Made by a program: the position numbers and the translations under genes | The notes under the pieces: generated by a model | Told to the model about the DNA's origin: nothing | Seen by the model: the letters and a program-made list of their open reading frames with translations, nothing else | Databases searched by the model: none | Part shown: positions 33,737 through 40,789 of the stretch, in pieces | Layout: each line of letters begins with the position of its first letter | Numbering within the stretch: the stretch's first letter is position 1 | NCBI GenBank assembly: GCA_964549495.1 | Contig: CAZJWJ010000028.1 | Location: 1-54,842, forward strand | Source: JACKBJ01 sp964549495 | Lineage (GTDB): Bacteria; Chloroflexota; Anaerolineae; Epilineales; Epilineaceae | DNA: 54,842 nt | Direction of reading: 5' to 3'

Positions 33737-35751
33737 GGGCGCCATCCCCGCTGCAGCAGCAAGGGCAACCAGAGCCGACGAAGCGGGCGCGGTTCGAGAA
33801 GCAGCAGTCCCCGATCCTGCGTCCATGCGTAGACCAGTTCGCGGACCGAGCCCGCTACTGGCTCGCCCGGCTCGACGCTTCGCGCCAGGCCGGCGGCGAG
33901 CACGGGGCTGCCCAAGCGCGTGCTGCCATCGATCCAGCGGAACCGCCCGTCGAGCCCGAGCTCGACGGCGCCGAAACCGTCCTGGCCCGCGGCCAGCCAG
34001 AGTCGGTCGGCCGTTCCCTCGGGACCGGAGTCGACCGGTCCAAGGCCGCGTAGGTCGGCTAGCGAGAGGAAGTCGAGCTGCCTGGGTCGATCGGGTTGCG
34101 AGAGATCGAAGGCCCGCAGGCCCACGCCGGAGTAGCCCACCACGGCCCGGCCGTCCACCGCCGTCACCCAGTCGGCATGGTCGGGCGCGGCGTAGCGGCC
34201 GATCGCTTCCGGGGCAGCGGGCTGGCCGAGATCGAAGACCCATAGGCCGGAGCCCCCGCCGGCGGCCAGGAGCAAATCACGATCTGGCAGAAGGGCCACC
34301 GATGTCGCGTCGAGCGCACCGTCCTCGAATGCCCCGGTGAAGCGTGGTGCGGCCGGGTCGATCAGGTCGGCCACCCGGATGCCGGCACGCCCCGAGGCCA
34401 GATAGGCCCGATCGCCGTCGATCGCCAGGTCCAGCACTTCGTCCGGGCTCTTGAAGTTCGAGAGCAGACGGGGCGGATCGTCGGTCAAGTCGACCGCGAA
34501 GAGGCCGGTGCGCTGGCAGGCCAGGTAGGCGATGTCGCCATGCAGGCGGATCGACCGGACGTTGGGAAGGTCCAGGCGGGACCGGACCCGGGGCTGGGTC
34601 GGATCGGCGAGGTCGAGCGTCCAGAAGCCGCTCTGGCCGGCGGCCAGAAAGAGCCGCTCGCCCCGAGCGACCGCGCTGGCGAGCTGACGCGGCTCGGCCG
34701 GAGGGTCCGCGCGGATCGGGAGTCCCGGCCGCGCGCTGTCGAGGACGAGCACATCGCCCGCCGCGCTTCGGGCCAGCAAGCGTCCCTCGGCGAAACCCAG
34801 CTCGAGGGCCGGTGCCGAGTTGGCAGCGACCGAACCCAGCGGTCGGGGGGCGCCTGGATCTTCGATGGAGAAGACCTCGATCGCGTGCTCGGCCGCGACG
34901 TAGAGCCGATCGCCTCGGATGCGCAGGCTCGAGGCCGCGTCCAGCTCCACCGGGATGAAGCCGTCGATCCGGGGCTCGGGCTCGACCGCCAATCGGTCGA
35001 AATAGATCGACCGATCATCCGGCGCGGTCCAGAAGACATGCTCGCCGGCCAGGGCCACCGAGGAACCTCCGCTGGGGATCTGGCGGATGATCTCGGGCGC
35101 GTCGGGTTGCCGGCGGTCGACCAGCCAGACCACCTGGCTCGAGATGACCGCCGCATGGTCGCTCGAGAGATCGCTGGCCACGGCCGGCAAGGGCAGCGAT
35201 GCGGCGAGCCTCGGCGCTGCAGGATTGCGCGCGTCGACGAGGAACCAACCGCCGACGCCGGCGGAAACGGCCAGCCAGCCCTCGTGCAGGCTCAGGTCGC
35301 GAGGCCGGCCCGGCAGGTCGAGCTCGCCGAGGACCCTCGGTCGTTCGGGCCGGGAGAGGTCGAAGATCCGCAGCTGGAAGGTTTCCGTGGAGGTTTGGAC
35401 ATCGGCCTGCAGCGTATAGACCAGACCGGAACCGGCGGCCATCCGGACGAAGTCGCCGGCGAGGTCTACGCCGGGATCCAGGCGCCTTGGCCGGCCACCG
35501 GCCAGGTCCCAGGTCTGAAGTTTGCTGCCGGCAATCAGGTAGATCCGCTGCCCGTCGCCCGCGATGGCCTCCACCGAACCGCCCAGCGAGGCGACCGGGA
35601 AGTAGCCCTGGTCCTGCGCTCCCGCTGTGCCCGCGCCGGCAAGCCAGGCGATCGCCCCGAGCCAGGCGGCGCACAGCACCCGCCTCCACCCGCGCGGCAT
35701 CCAAGCGGCGCATCGGGCCGGAGCGGCCTCGGCTGGCAGGGAAAGGTTCAT
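33733..35751 (-). CDS. Exported LVIVD-type beta-propeller protein (array copy 1)
   Basis: 672 residues from the ATG at 35751 with GAGGAG close upstream. A signal peptide ends near GTAGAQ (about residue 45). Its blades are the most regular of the array, such as LRIFDLSRPERPRVLGEL, WTLDLADPTQPRVRS, LWVFDLGQPAAPEAIG and LRAFDLSQPDRPRQLD. It ends LWLPLLLQRGWRP. First gene of the four-gene array, with its own promoter that overlaps a divergent promoter for the cytochrome-propeller gene. Shared control of the array and the cytochrome is plausible from that arrangement. Confidence 0.82.
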   Translation of the reverse strand: MNLSLPAEAAPARCAAWMPRGWRRVLCAAWLGAIAWLAGAGTAGAQDQGYFPVASLGGSVEAIAGDGQRIYLIAGSKLQTWDLAGGRPRRLDPGVDLAGDFVRMAAGSGLVYTLQADVQTSTETFQLRIFDLSRPERPRVLGELDLPGRPRDLSLHEGWLAVSAGVGGWFLVDARNPAAPRLAASLPLPAVASDLSSDHAAVISSQVVWLVDRRQPDAPEIIRQIPSGGSSVALAGEHVFWTAPDDRSIYFDRLAVEPEPRIDGFIPVELDAASSLRIRGDRLYVAAEHAIEVFSIEDPGAPRPLGSVAANSAPALELGFAEGRLLARSAAGDVLVLDSARPGLPIRADPPAEPRQLASAVARGERLFLAAGQSGFWTLDLADPTQPRVRSRLDLPNVRSIRLHGDIAYLACQRTGLFAVDLTDDPPRLLSNFKSPDEVLDLAIDGDRAYLASGRAGIRVADLIDPAAPRFTGAFEDGALDATSVALLPDRDLLLAAGGGSGLWVFDLGQPAAPEAIGRYAAPDHADWVTAVDGRAVVGYSGVGLRAFDLSQPDRPRQLDFLSLADLRGLGPVDSGPEGTADRLWLAAGQDGFGAVELGLDGRFRWIDGSTRLGSPVLAAGLARSVEPGEPVAGSVRELVYAWTQDRGLLLLEPRPLRRLWLPLLLQRGWRP

Positions 35752-35795
35752 GGCTCCTCGGCCGGGTCGATGTACCTTGCTCGGGAGGCCCAAAC

Positions 35796-35825
35796 ATTCT
35801 ACATGCCCGGTGCCGGCTTGCGCCA
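35796..35825 (-). promoter_or_regulatory. Predicted promoter of the beta-propeller array
   Basis: Minus-strand -10 TAGAAT (35796-35801), 18-nt spacer, weak -35 TGGCGC (35820-35825). Its -35 box overlaps that of the divergent promoter. Confidence 0.45.
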
Positions 35826-35847
35826 CCGCGATCAGCGCTCCTAGAAT
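35818..35847 (+). promoter_or_regulatory. Predicted promoter of the cytochrome-propeller gene
   Basis: -35 TTGCGC (35818-35823), 18-nt spacer, -10 TAGAAT (35842-35847), leaving a leader of about 77 nt. Confidence 0.5.
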
Positions 35848-35929
35848 GGCAGCATCTTCGAGGGTGAAATGGCGCGGCATCGGTCCCCGGGTCTCCTCCC
35901 TCCAAGCCCTCGAGCGAGAGGAGCCGTCG

Positions 35930-38773
35930 ATGCGCAACCTACCATCCGGTCGTCGATCGATCCGGCGCATGTTGCCATCGGTCGCCACGCTCTTGCTGAT
36001 CGCCCTGTTCCTCGTCCTTCGCCTCGATGAGGGCGCGGGCCTGGATGCCGCCGAAGAGCGGGGCTTCACCAACTTCGAGACCGAGCCGGTGCGGCCCATC
36101 GCGCTCTCGCCGGACGGCGCGCTGCTCTACGTGCTCAACACGGCCGATGATCGGTTGGAGGTCTGGGACAACCATCCCGCCGGCCCGCGCCGGATCGGCG
36201 AGGTGGTGGTCGGCCTGAGGCCGGTGGCGTTGACGCCCAACGGAGCGCGCGAGGTCTGGGTGAGCAATCACCTGGGCGACTCGGTCAGCGTGGTCGACGC
36301 CAGCGATCCGACCGCGCCCGTGCTGCGCCACAGCCTGCCGGTGGGCGACGAGCCGCGGGACATCGTGCGGGCCGGCGATCGGATCTTCGTGGCCACCGCG
36401 CGGCGCAGCGCCACCCTGGCCAGCGGCGAGGGGCAAGCCGAGATCTGGGTCTTCGAGGCCGCTGACCCCACCGCCGGTCCCAAGCGGATTCCGCTCTTCG
36501 GGACCAAGCCCCGGGCCTTGGCGGTGAGTCCGGACGGCCGGCGAGTCTACGCCGGCATCTACCGCTCCGGCAATCGGACCACGACCGTCGACGAGCGGGT
36601 GGTCAACGACCGGATCACGCCGACGCCCTCCGAATCCGAGCTGCCGGCGCCTCGAATCGGCCGCATCTTGCGCCAGGAGGACGATGGTGCGTGGCTGGAC
36701 TACGAGGGCCGCGATTGGAGTGACGAGATCGGCTTCCGGCTGCCGGACGACGACGTATGGATCCTGGATGCCGTGGCCACGACCCCGCGGGTCATCGGCT
36801 CCGTGCGCGGGGTCGGCACCGTGCTCTTCAACCTGGCCGTCCAGCCCGGCAGCGGCGAGATCTGGGTCAGCAACACCGAGTCGCGAAACGACATCCGCTT
36901 CGAGCCCGGTCTGCGCGGTCGCGCCGTCGAGAGCCGCATCAGCCGGCTGATGCCCGATGGCGAGGATCGCTTCCGGCCTCATGCGGTGAACCTCAATCCC
37001 CAGCTCGTGACCGGCACGCCGACCAGCATGGCGTCGCCGACACCGGGCGTGACCTTCGTCCCGACTTCGAATCCAGGATTGGCGCAGAACAAGGGGGCCG
37101 CCTCCGGCGAAGGCCGCTCGTCTCCCGCGCAAGCCACGGAAACGCCGACGATCGAAGCGACCGCTCGAAGCACGGCCGAACCCAGCGAGATGCCCAGTCA
37201 GGAGCCGACCGCGACGGCCACGGCCCGTCCGAGCCTGAACGAGCTGGGGCTCAGTCAGGCCACCGATATCGTCTTCAGCGCCGACGGCCGGCGCGCTTGG
37301 GCGGCGGTCTTCGGCTCGAACCGGGTGGTCGAGCTCGACAGCGCGGCGCGGGTCGTCGCCCGGCACACGGTCGGGGCCGGACCGGGCGGCTTGGCCTTGG
37401 ACGAGCGGCAGGGCCGGCTCTTCGTGCTCAACCGCCTCGACCTCAGCCTGAGCCAGATCGATCTGGTCAGCGGTGCGGTGGAGACCTACCCGCTGGCGCA
37501 CGACCCGCGTCCGGAGTTCGTCCAGGCCGGCCAGCCCTTCCTCTACGACGCCTCGGTCAGCTCGGAGAACGGCAGCCAGAGTTGCGCCAGCTGTCACGTC
37601 TTCGGCGACATGGACCTGGTGGCCTGGGATCTGGGCGTACCCGGCGGCGACATCCAGCGCATGCCCTTCGACCTGACCCACGAGAACTTCGTGCTCAAGC
37701 CGCGCGACTTCTGGTTCCACCCGGAGAAGGGTCCGATGATGACCCAGAGCCTGCGCGGCATGGCCGGTACGGGCCCCTTGCATTGGCGCGGCGACCGCTT
37801 CGGCGGCGAGGGCGATCCGGAGGGCGAGCTGGGAGACTTCTCGCGCTTCCGGCCGGCCTTCCGCGACCTCTTGGGCCGCGAGGAGATGATCTCGGAAGAA
37901 GACATGACAGCCTTTGGCCGCTTCGTCTTCGGGGTCCGCTACCCGCCCAATCCCCTGCAGCGACCGGATCGCCAGCTGCAGCCCGTCGAGGCCCAGGGGG
38001 CCGCGCTCTTCTCGGGCGACTTCGAGATCGACAGCGGCGTGACCAACTGCGAGGGCTGTCACAGCCTCCCCTTGGGCACCAACGGCAAGATCAACTTCGA
38101 AGGCGACCGCAGCGGACAGGACTTCAAAGCGCCCCATCTGCGCAACCTCTACGAGAAGCTCGGCCGCCTCGACCAGGCCGACGAGGTCATCAGCGGCTAT
38201 GGCTTCGGCCACGACGGCAGCGTCGATACCTTGCTGGCGGTCTTGGAGACCGAGCTCTTCACCTTCCCGGGCGATCAGAACCGCCGGCCGGACGTCGGTC
38301 AGCGCCTCGAGGTGGTGCACTACCTGATGGCCTTCGACACCGGCATGGCGCCGATGGTCGGGCGCCAGCTTAGCTTGGATGCGGCCAGCCCGCCCGAGAC
38401 GCGCCGCTCGCTGGATTTGGTCATGGAGCGCGCCCGAGCCGGCGACTGCGACCTGGTGGCGCGGGCCCGCGTGGCCGGAATCGAGACCGCCTGGCTTTAC
38501 CAGGGCCAACGCTTCCAGGAGGACCGGGTCGACCAGCCGGCGGTGGGTGTGGACGACCTGGTGGCCCGCCTGAGCCAGGACCTCTCCACGCTGAGTTTCC
38601 TCTGCGTGCCACCGGGCGATGGACAGCGCAGCGCTCTCGATCGCGACCTGGATGGTCACTGGGACGGGGACGAGCGACAGGCCGGCAGCGATCCGGCCGA
38701 TCCGGACAGCCAGCCCGACCCGCGATTCGTCTACCACATCTACCTACCGCGCGCGGTCGACATGGCGCCCTGA
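35930..38773 (+). CDS. Exported YVTN beta-propeller/di-heme cytochrome c fusion
   Basis: 947 residues from the ATG at 35930 with GAGAGGAG upstream. A signal peptide or anchor spans about 14-31. An N-terminal seven-bladed-type propeller of the YVTN family (PIALSPDGALLYVLNTADDR and similar blades) is split by a Pro/Thr/Ser insertion (about residues 360-430). It continues to a cytochrome c peroxidase/MauG-like part with two heme motifs, C552-A-S-C-H556 and C707-E-G-C-H711. A calcium-binding DRDLDGHWDGDE segment follows and the protein ends HIYLPRAVDMAP. Both hemes would be attached outside the membrane. Electron transfer or peroxidase activity is likely, but the substrate is unknown. It is transcribed away from the propeller array and upstream of the FG-GAP gene. 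Confidence 0.85.
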   Translation: MRNLPSGRRSIRRMLPSVATLLLIALFLVLRLDEGAGLDAAEERGFTNFETEPVRPIALSPDGALLYVLNTADDRLEVWDNHPAGPRRIGEVVVGLRPVALTPNGAREVWVSNHLGDSVSVVDASDPTAPVLRHSLPVGDEPRDIVRAGDRIFVATARRSATLASGEGQAEIWVFEAADPTAGPKRIPLFGTKPRALAVSPDGRRVYAGIYRSGNRTTTVDERVVNDRITPTPSESELPAPRIGRILRQEDDGAWLDYEGRDWSDEIGFRLPDDDVWILDAVATTPRVIGSVRGVGTVLFNLAVQPGSGEIWVSNTESRNDIRFEPGLRGRAVESRISRLMPDGEDRFRPHAVNLNPQLVTGTPTSMASPTPGVTFVPTSNPGLAQNKGAASGEGRSSPAQATETPTIEATARSTAEPSEMPSQEPTATATARPSLNELGLSQATDIVFSADGRRAWAAVFGSNRVVELDSAARVVARHTVGAGPGGLALDERQGRLFVLNRLDLSLSQIDLVSGAVETYPLAHDPRPEFVQAGQPFLYDASVSSENGSQSCASCHVFGDMDLVAWDLGVPGGDIQRMPFDLTHENFVLKPRDFWFHPEKGPMMTQSLRGMAGTGPLHWRGDRFGGEGDPEGELGDFSRFRPAFRDLLGREEMISEEDMTAFGRFVFGVRYPPNPLQRPDRQLQPVEAQGAALFSGDFEIDSGVTNCEGCHSLPLGTNGKINFEGDRSGQDFKAPHLRNLYEKLGRLDQADEVISGYGFGHDGSVDTLLAVLETELFTFPGDQNRRPDVGQRLEVVHYLMAFDTGMAPMVGRQLSLDAASPPETRRSLDLVMERARAGDCDLVARARVAGIETAWLYQGQRFQEDRVDQPAVGVDDLVARLSQDLSTLSFLCVPPGDGQRSALDRDLDGHWDGDERQAGSDPADPDSQPDPRFVYHIYLPRAVDMAP

Positions 38774-38816
38774 CGCCGCTTTCGCCTCCCCTGCGATGAG
38801 CCGAACATGACAGGGC

Positions 38817-38845
38817 TTGAATTCGGGGTATGCATTTGATATGAT
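38817..38845 (+). promoter_or_regulatory. Predicted promoter of the FG-GAP gene
   Basis: -35 TTGAAT (38817-38822), 17-nt spacer, -10 TATGAT (38840-38845), an unusually AT-rich patch in this sequence. Confidence 0.65.
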
Positions 38846-38931
38846 GCTTCCGATAGGGCTCGATCACGCGGCCGGCTGCTTTGGGTCGCATCGAGCACGG
38901 TGATGCGCCGATCGTCATGAAAGGACGGTGG

Positions 38932-40563
38932 ATGATGCGAGACTCCGGCCGATGCCCACGCGCGATATTCTTGGCCCTGCTCTGTTTCCTGGCCGCCGGC
39001 GCCGCGACGCCGGCCGCGGCGGCGCCGCAGGACGTCACCCGCACCGTCGACGGCGAGATGCGCTTCTGCATGGAAGGCTACGTCTGCGTGGCCCGCGCCA
39101 TCGGGGACGTCAACGGTGACGACATCGACGACATCGTCTTCGAGGTGGCCACGCGCGAGCAGATGCGCGAGCAGCAGCAAGCCGCCCTCTTCGGTGCGCC
39201 GACCATGCGCAACCTCGAGCTGCACTTGGGGCCCTTCGGTGAGGTGGGGGCGGCCGGGCAGGGCCTGCCGGCCGAACGGCAAGCCAGCAAGGTCGTTTAC
39301 CTCTCGCTGATCACCTCACAGGTGGTCGACGTGCTGCGCGTGCACGACCTCGACGCCGACGGAATGGACGACATGGTCTTCGCCTCCGTGCCCGATGCGG
39401 CGCTCTTGGTGCTGCCGGGCCAGGTGGGCTTCGAGCACCGCAAGTCCTACATGTTGGTGCCCGGCGCGCCGGGGATCCACACCATTCACGGCCCGGCCTC
39501 CGCGATCGACTCGCCGGCTCTGATCGCCGACCTGTCGACCGCCGCAGCGGACGTCGACGGCGACGGCTCGGTCGACCTGCTCTTGGGCGTGGATCGGTCC
39601 AGCGCGGCCAACGCCCGCGGCCTGGTCGATGGCAGCCAGTTGCGCCAGTCCGAGGTCTTCGTCATGCGCGGTAGCGGCAGCATCGACGGTTTCGTGGACG
39701 GCAGCTGGAGTACCCGCATTCACGGCTTGGGCGGCTGCGTTCACGGCTTGGCCGGTGCGGGCGACGTGACCGGCGACGGCGTGGCCGACATCCTCCTGCG
39801 CCGCTGCAAGGACGCCGGCCAGCCGACCGAGCTGCGCGTGCTTCCGGGCCGCGCGGACTGGCCCGACCTGCTGACGGCCGAGGATCAGCCGAACATCGTT
39901 CCGCCGCCCGAGCCCACCCCGCCGCCCGGCGGCGGTGGTGGCGGGGGTGGCGGCTACTTGCCCGGGCCCGAAGGCGGTCGCGCGCTGGTGCCGATGCCGG
40001 CCCAGGTGGTCATCGAGGACATCGACGGGGATGGCGTGAAGGATGCCGGCATCGAGTTCGCCGGCAAGACCCACCTGTTCCACGGCGGAGCGGACATCGC
40101 GAGCCGTGCCCGGATCAACCACACCAGCGGCGCCTTGCAGATGTTGGGCTTCGGCGCCATGCCGCTGACCCACAGCTGGCGCCAGATGGATTTGGACGGC
40201 GATCGGGTGCAGGACCTCTTGCTCTCCCAGCCGATCAGCTCGGCGCAGCTGTCCTGCCCGGGCGGCTGCGAGGAGTCGGGGCTCAGCGCCATCGGAGGCC
40301 AGCCCATCTACGGCTACACCGGCAGCCAGCGCCGCGCCGACGTGATCGACGCGCGCCTGGACGAGCCGGACCTGCTCTGGCATAGCACGGGCAACGTGGC
40401 CTGGGGTGGCGGCGACTTCAACGGCGACGGCATGGACGACCTCCTGCTCGGCAGCGCGCCCGGCGCCCACGACTTCATCTACTCGCTGGTCTTCGGCCCC
40501 GTCCTCGAGCGCTTCGTCGGCTCCGAGGAGATCGCCCTGCCGCCGGGGACGATTACCCGCTAG
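38932..40563 (+). CDS. Exported FG-GAP/VCBS repeat protein (integrin-like propeller)
   Basis: 543 residues from the ATG at 38932 with AAAGGA six bases upstream; ATG at 38917 and 38935 are in-frame alternatives. A signal peptide ends near PAAAA (about residue 31). At least seven calcium-loop motifs of the FG-GAP type are seen, such as DVNGDDIDD, DLDADGMDD, DVDGDGSVD, DVTGDGVAD, DIDGDGVKD, DLDGDRVQD and DFNGDGMDD, each followed by a hydrophobic strand, consistent with a seven-bladed propeller. A Gly/Pro run (about 340-360) interrupts the middle. Unlike its neighbours it lacks the terminal YLP motif, ending ALPPGTITR. Likely a calcium-dependent surface binding protein. Confidence 0.85.
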   Translation: MMRDSGRCPRAIFLALLCFLAAGAATPAAAAPQDVTRTVDGEMRFCMEGYVCVARAIGDVNGDDIDDIVFEVATREQMREQQQAALFGAPTMRNLELHLGPFGEVGAAGQGLPAERQASKVVYLSLITSQVVDVLRVHDLDADGMDDMVFASVPDAALLVLPGQVGFEHRKSYMLVPGAPGIHTIHGPASAIDSPALIADLSTAAADVDGDGSVDLLLGVDRSSAANARGLVDGSQLRQSEVFVMRGSGSIDGFVDGSWSTRIHGLGGCVHGLAGAGDVTGDGVADILLRRCKDAGQPTELRVLPGRADWPDLLTAEDQPNIVPPPEPTPPPGGGGGGGGGYLPGPEGGRALVPMPAQVVIEDIDGDGVKDAGIEFAGKTHLFHGGADIASRARINHTSGALQMLGFGAMPLTHSWRQMDLDGDRVQDLLLSQPISSAQLSCPGGCEESGLSAIGGQPIYGYTGSQRRADVIDARLDEPDLLWHSTGNVAWGGGDFNGDGMDDLLLGSAPGAHDFIYSLVFGPVLERFVGSEEIALPPGTITR

Positions 40564-40599
40564 ACTGCGGATCTGGTCAGCAGCGAAGAACCGAATCGA

Positions 40600-40637
40600 A
40601 AGGACGCCGGGCGAATCAGCTTTCGCCCGGCGTCCTT
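40600..40637. terminator. Bidirectional Rho-independent terminator
   Basis: A perfect 16-pair stem (40600-40615 with 40622-40637) with a six-base loop, followed on plus by GCTTTTG. It lies 36 bases after the FG-GAP stop and can also stop transcripts arriving from the minus-strand gene at 40790. Confidence 0.92.
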
Positions 40638-40663
40638 GCTTTTGCGTCTCGCCTCACGTCAAC

Positions 40664-40700
40664 CGTCAATCGCGCCTCTGACTTGCGCGAGCGATTGACG
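40664..40700. other. Inverted repeat between convergent genes
   Basis: CGTCAATCG (40664-40672) pairs exactly with CGATTGACG (40692-40700). It lies between the terminator at 40600 and the dispersed element at 40744. No T-tract, so its role is unclear. Confidence 0.4.
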
Positions 40701-40743
40701 TGCTCGGACCGAGGAAATCAGGTGCCTCGGCAGAGCCCGTGGC

Positions 40744-40778
40744 TCCTCGGTCGGGAATCCTATCAATCTGGCGAGCCC
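40744..40778 (-). repeat. Dispersed element, copy D (partial)
   Basis: On the minus strand, starting about 12 bases after the stop of the gene at 40790, the sequence runs GGGCTCGCC, a short variable part, TGATAGGATTCCCGACCGAGG. This matches the left half of the element at 54611 (GGGCTCGCCC, TGATAGAATCCCCGACCGAGG) with few changes. The right half of the element is not conserved here. Confidence 0.55.
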
Positions 40779-40789
40779 TTACCTCGATC

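Noticed and set aside
35939..38737. Minus-strand open frame opposite the cytochrome gene
   Set aside because: Shadow frame: no signal peptide, no recognisable motif, while the plus strand encodes two heme sites and a propeller.
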